DNA of 37,862 nt from NCBI RefSeq assembly GCF_000798815.1, contig NZ_JTLD01000015.1:1-37862 (forward strand). Direction: 5' to 3'. A program made the position numbers and the translations under genes. The notes under the pieces were generated by a model. That model was not told the origin of the DNA and did not search any database. It saw only the letters and a list, made by a program, of their open reading frames with translations. Below are positions 8,743 to 17,417 of this stretch, piece by piece; the stretch's first letter is position 1, and every line of letters starts with the position of its first letter. The DNA is from Alistipes sp. ZOR0009. Its GTDB lineage: Bacteria > Bacteroidota > Bacteroidia > Bacteroidales > ZOR0009.

Positions 8743-8777
8743 TATAGCCGTCCATTTGGGCGGCTATACTTTTTTTA
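8743..8777 (+). terminator. Intrinsic terminator (shared hairpin type), possibly bidirectional
   Basis: TATAGCCGTCC and GGGCGGCTATA form an 11-bp stem followed by CTTTTTTT. It ends the DUF4153 gene and sits 13 bp from the end of the convergent M28 gene. It is the third copy of the hairpin at 1102 and 5415. Confidence 0.85.
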
Positions 8778-8789
8778 TGTCTCTAAGAG

Positions 8790-10445
8790 CTACTTGTTGG
8801 CAATTTCCCAAACGCTAAGAAAACCAAGGCGTATAATATCGGTCATCTTAGTAAGGTTGCATTTGCTAGCCTCATCCGAAGGTTTGTGGTAGTCGGGGTG
8901 ACGTCCTGTTTCGAAGCTGAGTACCGGAATGTTTTTTTCAGCAAAACTGTCGGAGTCGGTTCCGATAGATGGCTTAGAGTCTGTTTCGTATTCAACCTGA
9001 AGGTTTAAGCCATGCTGGTTTATAAATCGCTCTGTGTTGCTTTTTAAATACTCCATCGGAGCAGTATAAGTTACTTTGCAGTAGGTTCCTTTGGCATCTT
9101 TTGCCGGATTACGCGAGATCATATCGAAGTTTACGTTGGCAATAATCTTATTGAATAGAGGATTCTTTAAGAAGTGTCGAGATCCAAACATTCCCTCTTC
9201 TTCGGCATCCCAAGCGGCAAATACAATGGTGTGCTTTGGCTTTATACCCGTTGCACGGCAGGCTTTGGCTATTTCTAGTAGGGCAGCAACCCCCGAAGCG
9301 TTATCGTCGGCGCCATTATAGATAATCCCTTTATATTTTCCAATATGGTCGTAGTGAGCGCCAACTACGACTACTTGGTTGGTATCTTCTCCCTTAATTA
9401 CTCCTAGAATGTTCTTGCAACCAATAAGCTGCCAGCAGGCTTTTGTGGCTAAGTTAACCTGCTGCTCTTTAATCTCGAAGGAAGCTGGTTTAAGGCTGTT
9501 TTTTACGCTGTTTTCGAAATGTAGAATGCTAAAATTGCTAGCTGCTAGTAATGCGTTGGCTACTCTTTGGCTGATAGTAAAACCTGCCAGAGCTTTTTCC
9601 ATCGTGTCTTTAAGAGGAATAATCATTTTTAGAAAGTTAACCTCGTTTTCAGGGTTGGTGTCGCTCTCGTAGGGGCCTAGGTTATACCTAAAAATGTTAC
9701 TAGCCTGGTAGATTAATGATTCGTTCAACGTATTTACTTCGAGACAACCCACAGCGCCATGCTCTAAAGCATATCGGTTCTTATCGAATTCAAAGTTCAT
9801 ATACTGATACGGATTGCTTCTTTCTACCTTAAACTTCTTATAGCCAATGGATGTTGTGTCGTTATGTCCTGGATATCCTCTAAGGCGAAGTACAACCTTC
9901 CCTTTTACATCAATTCCCTTATAATCGTCGTAGCCATTCTTTGTATCGGTTAGTCCGTACCCTACAAAAACGATGGGGGCGGTTATCGACATGGAGCGAA
10001 AAGGATGGCCTATAAAATCGCTGGTTGTAAAATCGGTATTGAATTTGAAGTTTTCCACAATACTAGCAGCCCCCTGTTTGCCTGTAATTACTAGCGTTTG
10101 CTCGTTGGATTTATCTAGCAGCAGTAGCCCAAAATTCTGGAAGTAGCGGTTTTTGGGATATTGCATATTTTCGATTGCAGCAAAAGGGTCGTAAAGTTTT
10201 TCTATAGGCTGTAAACCATACAGCTGAAACATGCTGGATAAGTAGTCAGCCGCATTGGCGTGCCCTTTGGATGATATTTCTCGTCCCTCCATCCAATCCG
10301 ACGAAAGGTAGGTTAGGATAGCCTGAGAGCCGTCTTTACTAATTACGTTTAATCCCTTTTCTTCGGGGGATATCTGCCCGTACCCTTCTGTACATAGCAG
10401 AGTAGCTATGGTAGTCAATAATTTTGTGAACTTTGATAATTTCAT
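8790..10445 (-). CDS. Secreted M28 family zinc aminopeptidase-like protein
   Basis: The longest frame starts at 10490, but an internal ATG at 10445 begins MKLSKFTKLLTTIATLLCTEGYGQ, a typical signal peptide, so that start is preferred, giving 551 residues. Numbered from there, the M28 zinc site is complete: H364 in GAHYDH, D381 in GADDNASG, E415/E416 in WDAEEEG, D441 in NFDMISRN and H520 in PDYHKPSDE. Between the signal peptide and the catalytic domain lies a PA-like insertion (about 150-260, with APIVFVGYGL and GIDVKGKVVLRLRGYPG), which in this family helps gate substrates. It should act outside the cytoplasmic membrane, removing N-terminal residues from peptides. It lies directly downstream of a second M28 gene on the same strand, 111 bp away. 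Confidence 0.9.
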   Translation of the reverse strand: MKLSKFTKLLTTIATLLCTEGYGQISPEEKGLNVISKDGSQAILTYLSSDWMEGREISSKGHANAADYLSSMFQLYGLQPIEKLYDPFAAIENMQYPKNRYFQNFGLLLLDKSNEQTLVITGKQGAASIVENFKFNTDFTTSDFIGHPFRSMSITAPIVFVGYGLTDTKNGYDDYKGIDVKGKVVLRLRGYPGHNDTTSIGYKKFKVERSNPYQYMNFEFDKNRYALEHGAVGCLEVNTLNESLIYQASNIFRYNLGPYESDTNPENEVNFLKMIIPLKDTMEKALAGFTISQRVANALLAASNFSILHFENSVKNSLKPASFEIKEQQVNLATKACWQLIGCKNILGVIKGEDTNQVVVVGAHYDHIGKYKGIIYNGADDNASGVAALLEIAKACRATGIKPKHTIVFAAWDAEEEGMFGSRHFLKNPLFNKIIANVNFDMISRNPAKDAKGTYCKVTYTAPMEYLKSNTERFINQHGLNLQVEYETDSKPSIGTDSDSFAEKNIPVLSFETGRHPDYHKPSDEASKCNLTKMTDIIRLGFLSVWEIANK

Positions 10446-10556
10446 GCTATATGTTTTAAAGAGGATTAAGACCTCTTGGTTTTGCTGCATATTTAGTAAT
10501 CAAAATCTTTGGTTGGTGGATGTAATACTTGAATATGCTGATTGCTACTATTGGCA

Positions 10557-12092
10557 TTAATTAGAGTTAGCCAACTCCCAAACGAGGTAGTAGGTAAAGG
10601 TGGCAATCCGTTCTAATCTTTTAAAGTTAATCTTATCAACTTCATCAGTTGGTTTATGGTAGTCGGGGTGCATGCCTGTTGTAATGGCAATAGCAGGGAT
10701 TCCTTTTTGGACAAAGGGTGCATGATCCGAACCATTTTTCCAAAGCTCTCGGTCGTGGTCGTTCAGATCTACTGATAAATCTATTTTGGCCATTTTTGCG
10801 GCTTTTTTAATATGTTTTTGCTGAGTTAAGGAGTCGCCAAGGGGAATAGTATAGGCGTACATGTCCCATTCTGTATGCTCAGAATCGGTTCTTCCTACCA
10901 TATCAAGGTTTACATTTGCCTTTATTTTATCGAGAGGTGCAATTGGATTTTCTAGCATTGCTTTAGAGCCAAGTAGCCCCGCTTCTTCTCCTGTAAATGC
11001 TGTAAAAATGATGGTTCGCTGCGGTTGAAAGCCTTGCTTTTTGGCCTCTGCAAAAAGCCTTGCCACTTCCATTATGGCTGATGTTCCAGAACCATTATCG
11101 TCGGCACCGTTGCAAATGGAATCGGCTTTAGCCTCTTCTTTCTTTTTTTTACTTTGAATGCCAATATGGTCGAAGTGCGCGCTGATAAATATTACCTCAT
11201 CCTTTTTAGTAGTACCCTCCATCTTCGCAACTACGTTTGATACCTTTCTGAAGCGAATCATGTCAGAATGGGCAGTTCCGTCAACTACAAATTCTTTTCC
11301 TACCTCGGTGGTGTTGTAAGCGTTGCTAATGGTTAAAGTAGTGTCGCTGAAAAGGTGTTTTAGCACCTGTTCGTTGGATATAAACAGAGTTACGTTCGGA
11401 TTTTTTCTAACAAACGAAAGTGCTTTTGCGTAGCAAATATTCTGATTCAGAGAAATTGCCTCTTTATACCAGCCAAGTAGTAGCGTATCGCTTTCTTTTC
11501 TGCGAAGTGCTGCTCTAGAGAAAAGAAGGCTTAAGCGTTCTTTATTATAGGCCTTGTATTGCTCCTTGTTTAGGATTAGCATAAAGCGTTGAATGGAGGG
11601 ATGCTCCTTGATGCTTCTGGATGTTTGGGCAATTGCACTGTCGAGAGACGTGCTGACAACTACTTTTACACCATTCGATTTAATGCTATCTACGCTACCT
11701 AAGTAAGGGGTGAAACTTAGATTGGTAATATTTTTGGTTGATACGATATGCATTTCGGTATAGGGCGAAATTTCTAGGTTGCTTTCTTTTATTCGAATTT
11801 TATATCCGGTGGGGAAGCTGGAACTTATTAAGTCGAAAGAGTTGTAGTAAGGCGTGTTTTTATCGTTAGATGCTCCGCTGAGTTCAAGTTGCATGAAGTG
11901 TTTTGCAATGAAGTTGGCTGCAACTTGCTGCTCTTGACTTCCTGTTGCACGTCCCTTTAGGCTGTCGGCTGCAAGAAATGTTAGCGTTTTACGAAGGCTG
12001 TCCGCTGACGCTTTTTGTTTCAGTACATCAATCTGAGCTTGTGCCGAAAAGCAGCTTAAGCAGCAGAGTGTTGCAATAATTCTTTTTGTCAT
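10557..12092 (-). CDS. Secreted M28 family zinc aminopeptidase-like protein
   Basis: Encodes 511 residues. MTKRIIATLCCLSCFSAQAQ is a signal peptide, perhaps lipoprotein-like in its cysteines but without a clear lipobox. All M28 zinc ligands are visible: H306 in SAHFDH, D331 or D332 in GADDNGSG, E369/E370 in FTGEEAG, D397 in NLDMVGR and H479 in PDYHKPTDE. The middle (about 120-270) is less conserved than in the neighbour and holds a basic insertion (KKKKEE) near 316 that is unusual inside a catalytic domain. It is a divergent paralogue of the gene at 8790; the two share the PDYHKP(S/T)DE end motif and the ExGLLGS/EGMFGS region. Probably co-transcribed with it. Confidence 0.9.
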   Translation of the reverse strand: MTKRIIATLCCLSCFSAQAQIDVLKQKASADSLRKTLTFLAADSLKGRATGSQEQQVAANFIAKHFMQLELSGASNDKNTPYYNSFDLISSSFPTGYKIRIKESNLEISPYTEMHIVSTKNITNLSFTPYLGSVDSIKSNGVKVVVSTSLDSAIAQTSRSIKEHPSIQRFMLILNKEQYKAYNKERLSLLFSRAALRRKESDTLLLGWYKEAISLNQNICYAKALSFVRKNPNVTLFISNEQVLKHLFSDTTLTISNAYNTTEVGKEFVVDGTAHSDMIRFRKVSNVVAKMEGTTKKDEVIFISAHFDHIGIQSKKKKEEAKADSICNGADDNGSGTSAIMEVARLFAEAKKQGFQPQRTIIFTAFTGEEAGLLGSKAMLENPIAPLDKIKANVNLDMVGRTDSEHTEWDMYAYTIPLGDSLTQQKHIKKAAKMAKIDLSVDLNDHDRELWKNGSDHAPFVQKGIPAIAITTGMHPDYHKPTDEVDKINFKRLERIATFTYYLVWELANSN

Positions 12093-12312
12093 ATAGCGTA
12101 TTTATTGGGTTAGATTTTAGGCCTAGAATAGCTAGTAAGTAGGTATCTTCTGAAATCTAGAGATGCTATATTTAGAATTGCTTATTTAATAGTTATCCTA
12201 GGGAATAATCAAAGTAAGTTAAAATTAAGGCATAATGCAAGGTTGGAAGATGATTTGCACCAATAAAACGAGCTGTTTTTTGAAGGTTTCACTAAAAAAG
12301 TTCAAATAAAAC

Positions 12313-12342
12313 TTGCTCCTTACTTATTAGTAAGTATATTTG
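12313..12342 (+). promoter_or_regulatory. tetR promoter with embedded palindromic operator
   Basis: A TTG -33 element (12313-12315), a 19-bp spacer and a perfect TATATTTG -7 box (12335-12342) match the Bacteroidota housekeeping promoter. A perfect inverted repeat, TACTTA-TTAG-TAAGTA (12321-12336), fills the spacer and overlaps the -7 box, where a bound repressor would block polymerase. The likely ligand is the TetR protein encoded just downstream. Confidence 0.75.
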
Positions 12343-12363
12343 AATCGTTATGAAATAAGAAAT

Positions 12364-12924
12364 ATGTCTGTAACAAGAGAAAAAATATTGGAGTTAGGCG
12401 AAAATCTTATCCGTACTAAGGGGTATAACGCCTTTAGTTATCAGGATATTTCGTCTGAGTTGGGCATAAAAAATGCAGCCGTTCACTACTACTTTCCATC
12501 CAAAGAGAATTTGGGCACCAGCATTGTAAAAACCAATATTCAGAGGTTCGAGGAGATGGTAGATAACATGCATAGCCGTAAGTTTGACGAGTGGCAGCAG
12601 CTTGATTCTTTTATTAAGATTTATGTAAAAAGCTACCGCGAGCAAAAAAAGTGCCTAGTCGGCTCGCTAAGTCCTGACTATAGTACGCTAAGCGATACTA
12701 CGAAGCAGGAGTTAAAGCGTATGATTGATATTATTTTAAAGTGGCTTACCGAACTTTTAGATAGCGGAAGGGCCAAGAATATGTTCAACTACAATGACGA
12801 CCCGACAAGCAAGGCGTTGACTATCTTTTCGAGTTTGGTGGCCAGCTTGCAGCTGTCGGGTATCGTTGAAAAGGTTGATTATAAAAGTTTTTGTCAGTCA
12901 ATACTTGATGACCTAAAACCATAA
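12364..12924 (+). CDS. TetR/AcrR family transcriptional repressor
   Basis: The longest frame begins at a TTG at 12340, but that codon lies inside the -7 box of the promoter, so it cannot be in the transcript; the ATG at 12364 (MSVTREKILELGENL) is chosen, giving 186 residues. The N-terminal 45 residues are a TetR DNA-binding domain: SYQDISSELGIKNAAVHYYFPSK is the HTH with the signature YYFPSK. The C-terminal ligand domain is unassigned; a cysteine at residue 91 and the LVGSLSPDYSTL stretch match TetR_C families annotated in Bacteroidota. It probably represses its own promoter and, since fabF follows in the same direction 70 bp downstream without a terminator, fabF too. Confidence 0.88.
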   Translation: MSVTREKILELGENLIRTKGYNAFSYQDISSELGIKNAAVHYYFPSKENLGTSIVKTNIQRFEEMVDNMHSRKFDEWQQLDSFIKIYVKSYREQKKCLVGSLSPDYSTLSDTTKQELKRMIDIILKWLTELLDSGRAKNMFNYNDDPTSKALTIFSSLVASLQLSGIVEKVDYKSFCQSILDDLKP

Positions 12925-12994
12925 TATAATTGCGTCAGGGGCCTACAGATAGTGGGTAAACGGGCGTTTTCATTTGAAACAAAAACAAGCAAAT

Positions 12995-14242
12995 ATGAGA
13001 AGAGCCGTAATTACAGGATTAGGAGCAGTTACTCCGTTAGGTAATTGTGTTGGTGAATTTTGGAAAAATTTGGTTGGTGGGAAAAGTGGTGCTGCCCCAA
13101 TTACTAAATTCGACGCATCGCATCATAAAACAAAGTTTGCCTGTGAGGTTAAGAATTTTGATCCTTTGCAATATTTTGAAAAAGGGGAGGTGCGAAAAAC
13201 TGACCTATATACTCAATATGCCATTGCTGCTGCTGATGAATGCATTAAAGATTCGGGGTTGAATCTTAACGAGTGCGATTTAAATAGAGTTGGGGTTATC
13301 CTAGCAACAGGAATAGGTGGCATTCAAACATTTGAGGATGAAGTGCTAAACTACGGTGAAAGTAAGGAGAATCCACGATTTAATCCATTCTTTATCACCA
13401 AGATGATATCCAATATTGCCGCAGGTCAAATATCAATTCGCTATGGGCTACACGGTATTAGCTATGCAGTCTCATCGGCCTGCGCCGCATCTAACAATGC
13501 CATAGGAACAGCTCTAGACCTTATACGAATGGGAAGGGCAAATATTATCATTGCAGGAGGTTCTGAGGCTTCCATAACACCATCTGCAATTGGCGGTTTT
13601 AATTCGATGAAGGCGTTGTCTACTTCGAATGATGTACCAAAAGCCGCTTCGCGCCCATTTGATGCCTCGCGTGATGGTTTTGTTGCAGGAGAGGGTTCTG
13701 GCGTGCTGATGATTGAGGAGCTGGAGCATGCGCTAAAAAGGGGAGCCAAAATCTACTGCGAGCTGGTAGGATACGGAGCCGCTTCTGATGCTTACCATGT
13801 GGCTGCAACTCATCCGGAAGGATTAGGAGCAATATTGGCAATGGAGGGAGCGTTGGCTGATGCTGGTTTGACTCCAAGTGATGTAACCTACATTAATGCG
13901 CATGCAACGTCGACGCCTGTCGGTGATATTAGCGAATGTAAGGCGATAGAACAGGTATTTAAGGAATCCTTAGATAAAATAAATGTTAGCGCCACAAAAT
14001 CGATGACTGGCCATTTACTAGGTGCTGCAGGAGCTATAGAAGCTATAGCCTGTATTAAATCAATTGCGGATGGAGTAATACCTCCAACGATAAACTTGAA
14101 TGAGGTTGATCCAGCCATCAGCTCGAAGTTAAACTTTACGCCACTTCAATCGTGCGAGCGAGAAGTATTGGTAGCGCTCAATAATACATTTGGATTTGGA
14201 GGCCATACGTCTACAACTGTATTTAAAAAGTATAAAGGATAG
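12995..14242 (+). CDS. fabF: 3-oxoacyl-[acyl-carrier-protein] synthase II
   Basis: The open frame can start at a TTG at 12974, but the ATG at 12995 (MRRAVITGLGAVTPLGN) matches the family N-terminus, giving 415 residues, the normal FabF length. The Cys-His-His catalytic triad is present: Cys in SSACAASNNAIG, His in NAHATSTPVGD and His in TGHLLGAAGA, plus the GFGGHTSTTVFK C-terminus. It condenses malonyl-ACP with acyl-ACP in fatty-acid elongation. It does not sit beside acpP or rnc, the usual location of the housekeeping fabF in this phylum, so it may be a second, regulated copy, possibly adjusting membrane lipid composition under TetR control; that role is inferred from the neighbour. Confidence 0.92.
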   Translation: MRRAVITGLGAVTPLGNCVGEFWKNLVGGKSGAAPITKFDASHHKTKFACEVKNFDPLQYFEKGEVRKTDLYTQYAIAAADECIKDSGLNLNECDLNRVGVILATGIGGIQTFEDEVLNYGESKENPRFNPFFITKMISNIAAGQISIRYGLHGISYAVSSACAASNNAIGTALDLIRMGRANIIIAGGSEASITPSAIGGFNSMKALSTSNDVPKAASRPFDASRDGFVAGEGSGVLMIEELEHALKRGAKIYCELVGYGAASDAYHVAATHPEGLGAILAMEGALADAGLTPSDVTYINAHATSTPVGDISECKAIEQVFKESLDKINVSATKSMTGHLLGAAGAIEAIACIKSIADGVIPPTINLNEVDPAISSKLNFTPLQSCEREVLVALNNTFGFGGHTSTTVFKKYKG

Positions 14243-14311
14243 GCTGTGGTGGCTTATTTTTAAATAAACTTAACGACAGAACGAAAGAGAGACTCTTTTG
14301 ATTTTATAAAG

Positions 14312-14346
14312 AACATGGACACAATCGTTGCGTCCATGTTTTTTAT
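14312..14346 (+). terminator. Intrinsic terminator of fabF
   Basis: AACATGGAC and GTCCATGTT form a perfect 9-bp stem with three more base pairs (CAA/TTG) inside it, followed by TTTTTT. Confidence 0.92.
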
Positions 14347-14506
14347 ATGAAAGTATTTGGAGGTGGTGGATACTGCTGCTTTTCATTAATTATTAAGTGT
14401 TTCATTCGTATTTAAATGTGTGATTTTTGTCGATTTATTTAACTTCTTTTCAGCAATCTCATGAGCCAATCAAGGCTAATTGTACTGGCTAAAACTCTAT
14501 TTTTAC

Positions 14507-14514
14507 TATATTTG
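14507..14514 (+). promoter_or_regulatory. Putative -7 box of the valS promoter
   Basis: TATATTTG matches the Bacteroidota -7 consensus TAnnTTTG, 36 bp before the valS ATG. The nearest TTG (14480) is 24 bp upstream, slightly longer than usual, so the -33 element is uncertain. Confidence 0.4.
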
Positions 14515-14550
14515 CGACTTCCGATTAATAAAAGATAATTTAAAAGTTTT

Positions 14551-17169
14551 ATGGAAATCCCAGCAAAGTACAATCCGTCTGAAACAGAGGATAAATGGTA
14601 TAAGTACTGGATGGATAAGGGCTTCTTCCGTTCAGTTCCTGATGAAAGAGAGCCTTATACAGTGGTCATCCCTCCCCCAAACGTAACAGGAGTGTTACAT
14701 ATGGGACATATGCTTAACAATACCATTCAGGATGTACTGGTCCGTCGTGCCCGTATGATGGGTAAGAATGCGTGCTGGGTACCAGGAACCGACCATGCAT
14801 CTATTGCTACCGAGGCAAAGGTGGTGGCAAAACTTCGTGCAGAGGGCATCGAGAAGTCGAGCCTTACCCGCGAAGCGTTTTTAGAGCATGCATGGGAATG
14901 GAAAGAAAAGCATGGTGGTATTATTCTAGAGCAGCTTAAGAAGCTGGGCGCTTCGTGCGACTGGGATCGTACCCGTTTCACCATGGACCCAAAGCTTTCG
15001 GAAAGCGTTCTAAAGGTATTCGTAGACCTATATAATAAGGGGCTTATTTACCGCGGCGTTCGCATGGTAAACTGGGATCCTTCGGCACAAACAGCACTAT
15101 CTGACGAGGAGGTAATCTACAAGGAGGTTCAAAGCAAGCTATACTACCTACGCTATTTTATAGAAGGGGATGATAGCTATATTGTAGTTGCAACAACTCG
15201 TCCAGAAACAATTTTGGGGGATACTGCCGTGTGCGTTAACCCTAATGATCCTCGTTTTTCCCATTTAAAAGGGAAAAAGGTGATTGTTCCGCTGGTAAAC
15301 CGTGCAATTCCAATTATTGAAGATGAGTACGTCGATATCGAATTTGGTACAGGTGCGCTTAAGGTTACGCCTGCTCACGATGTAAACGACTACATGCTTG
15401 GTGAAAAGTTTAACTTAGAGGTTATTGATATCTTTAACGACAACGGAACCATCAACGAAAAGGGCGTACTTTATGTTGGGCAAGATCGTTTTGACGTTCG
15501 TAAGCAGATTGCTACAGATCTAGAGGCTGCAGGCCTTATGGAAAAGGTGGAAGACTATACCAACAAGGTAGGGTACTCCGAGCGTACTGATGCGGTTATC
15601 GAACCTAAGCTTTCGATGCAGTGGTTTCTAAAGATGGAACAGCTCGCTAAGCCTGCACTTGATGCCGTTATGAATGATGAAATTGTTCTTCACCCTGCGA
15701 AGTTCAAGAATACTTATCGCCACTGGATGGAGAATGTGAAGGATTGGTGTGTGTCGCGTCAGCTTTGGTGGGGGCATCGTATCCCTGCTTACTACCTTCC
15801 TCAAGGTGGATATGTGGTTGCCGAAACAGAAGCAGAAGTGCTTGAATTGGCAAAGGCTAAGAGTGGAAATGCCAACCTTACCATGGCAGATCTTCGTCAG
15901 GATGAGGATGTGCTTGACACTTGGTTCTCTTCATGGCTATGGCCAATTTCCGTTTTTGATGGATTGACCGATCCTGAGAATGCTGATATAAAATACTACT
16001 ATCCAACCAATGATCTTGTAACTGCACCCGAAATCCTATTCTTCTGGGTAGCCCGTATGATTATTGCAGGATACGAGTGGGAGGGTAAGATGCCGTTCAA
16101 AAACGTTTATCTAACAGGTATCGTTCGCGATAAGTTAGGCCGTAAGATGTCGAAGTCGTTGGGTAACTCGCCCGATCCGCTCGATCTTATTGCGAAATAT
16201 GGAGCCGATGGCGTTCGCCTTGGAATGCTGCTTTCGTCGCCAGCGGGTAACGACCTGCCATACGACGATTCGATGCCAGAGCAAGGACGTAACTTCGGAA
16301 ACAAGATATGGAATGCGTTCCGCCTTGTTCAAGGATGGAATGTTGACGCCAACATCGCTCAGCCAGAATCTGCAAAAGTTACAGTTGAGTGGTTTAATAG
16401 CTTACTAAGTAGAAGCATTAAGGAAATTGATGAGCAGTTCGCCAACTTCCGCATTTCGGAAGCTTTAATGCAGGTGTACAAGTTATTCTGGGACGAGTTT
16501 TCGGCTTGGTACCTAGAGCTGGTTAAACCTGCTTACGGTTCGCCAATTGATGCCAAGACCTACAAGGCTACACTTGAGATCTTTGATAAGATGCTTAAAC
16601 TGCTTCATCCGTTTATGCCATTCATCACCGAGGAGATTTGGCACTATTTCACAGAGCGTAAGGATGGCGAAAGCATCATGATGGCACAGATGCCTACAGC
16701 TGGTGAGTACAACGAGCAGCTAATTGCCGATGTTGAGTTTGCCAAGGAGGTAATTGCTAACCTTCGTACAATCCGTAAAGATAAGAATATCCCACAAAAG
16801 GATAGCCTTGAGCTGTTTTACAATGGAGAGATGAACCCTGCTGTAATCAGCCTAATTGTTAAGTTGGGCAACCTAACGGAGGTAAAGGTTACGGATGTTA
16901 AGGTTGATGGAGCATCTTCGTTCCTTGTAAAAACCACTGAGTTTTTTGTGCCGCTAGGCGATAAACTTGACGTGGAAGAGGAGTTAAAGAAGCTTTCAGC
17001 AGAACTTGAGTATACCAAAGGTTTCCTTAATTCGGTTATGAAGAAGCTATCAAACGAGAAGTTTGTAAATAGTGCTCCAGAAGCAGTCGTTAATGGCGAA
17101 CGTAAGAAGCAGGCCGATGCCGAAGCAAAAATTGTCGCACTCGAAGCTCAAATTGCACAGTTGAAGTAG
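14551..17169 (+). CDS. valS: Valyl-tRNA synthetase
   Basis: Encodes 872 residues, class Ia synthetase, charging tRNA-Val in the cytoplasm. Visible motifs: the ATP-binding HIGH-type sequence [18 protein letters not shown] near residue 42-59, the editing (CP1) domain with [25 protein letters not shown], the DTWFSS and LFFWVARM stretches, and the KMSKS loop as [14 protein letters not shown]. An anticodon-binding domain follows, and the last 65 residues ([18 protein letters not shown]...) form the ValRS C-terminal coiled coil. The length matches short-form ValRS. It is a single gene with its own promoter and terminator; no regulation by amino-acid level is visible. Confidence 0.98.
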   Translation: MEIPAKYNPSETEDKWYKYWMDKGFFRSVPDEREPYTVVIPPPNVTGVLHMGHMLNNTIQDVLVRRARMMGKNACWVPGTDHASIATEAKVVAKLRAEGIEKSSLTREAFLEHAWEWKEKHGGIILEQLKKLGASCDWDRTRFTMDPKLSESVLKVFVDLYNKGLIYRGVRMVNWDPSAQTALSDEEVIYKEVQSKLYYLRYFIEGDDSYIVVATTRPETILGDTAVCVNPNDPRFSHLKGKKVIVPLVNRAIPIIEDEYVDIEFGTGALKVTPAHDVNDYMLGEKFNLEVIDIFNDNGTINEKGVLYVGQDRFDVRKQIATDLEAAGLMEKVEDYTNKVGYSERTDAVIEPKLSMQWFLKMEQLAKPALDAVMNDEIVLHPAKFKNTYRHWMENVKDWCVSRQLWWGHRIPAYYLPQGGYVVAETEAEVLELAKAKSGNANLTMADLRQDEDVLDTWFSSWLWPISVFDGLTDPENADIKYYYPTNDLVTAPEILFFWVARMIIAGYEWEGKMPFKNVYLTGIVRDKLGRKMSKSLGNSPDPLDLIAKYGADGVRLGMLLSSPAGNDLPYDDSMPEQGRNFGNKIWNAFRLVQGWNVDANIAQPESAKVTVEWFNSLLSRSIKEIDEQFANFRISEALMQVYKLFWDEFSAWYLELVKPAYGSPIDAKTYKATLEIFDKMLKLLHPFMPFITEEIWHYFTERKDGESIMMAQMPTAGEYNEQLIADVEFAKEVIANLRTIRKDKNIPQKDSLELFYNGEMNPAVISLIVKLGNLTEVKVTDVKVDGASSFLVKTTEFFVPLGDKLDVEEELKKLSAELEYTKGFLNSVMKKLSNEKFVNSAPEAVVNGERKKQADAEAKIVALEAQIAQLK

Positions 17170-17190
17170 TTTAACTTAGCTTACATAATT

Positions 17191-17225
17191 AAAGTCCGGA
17201 GAGCTTTCTCTGGACTTTTTTGTTT
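17191..17225 (+). terminator. Intrinsic terminator of valS
   Basis: AAGTCCGGAGA, loop GCTT, TCTCTGGACTT, with one G-U wobble that pairs only in plus-strand RNA, followed by TTTTTGTTTT. Confidence 0.88.
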
Positions 17226-17417
17226 TATTGTTGATGGAATAATAAAATCTAAAAATTTTATACTTTTTTTAATTTTAGGAGAATAATGAGACGGTAATGC
17301 TATTACATTTGCCACGTTTTTTGCCTTTGATTTGAGGCATTTGAATTTGTAATCAAAAGTTGAATTTAAAGCACACAAACACAAAAAAACTTTTATTTTT
17401 TACATTGAAAAGCATAT

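Larger units (their letters stand above)
14243..14550. other. Intergenic region between fabF and valS
   Basis: The 308 bases contain the fabF terminator (14312) and the valS promoter area. No T-box-like or other structured leader was recognised between the -7 box at 14507 and the valS start. Confidence 0.5.

Noticed and set aside
12340-12363. TTG-initiated N-terminal extension of the TetR protein
   Set aside because: The codon lies within the -7 box of the promoter, upstream of any likely transcript start.
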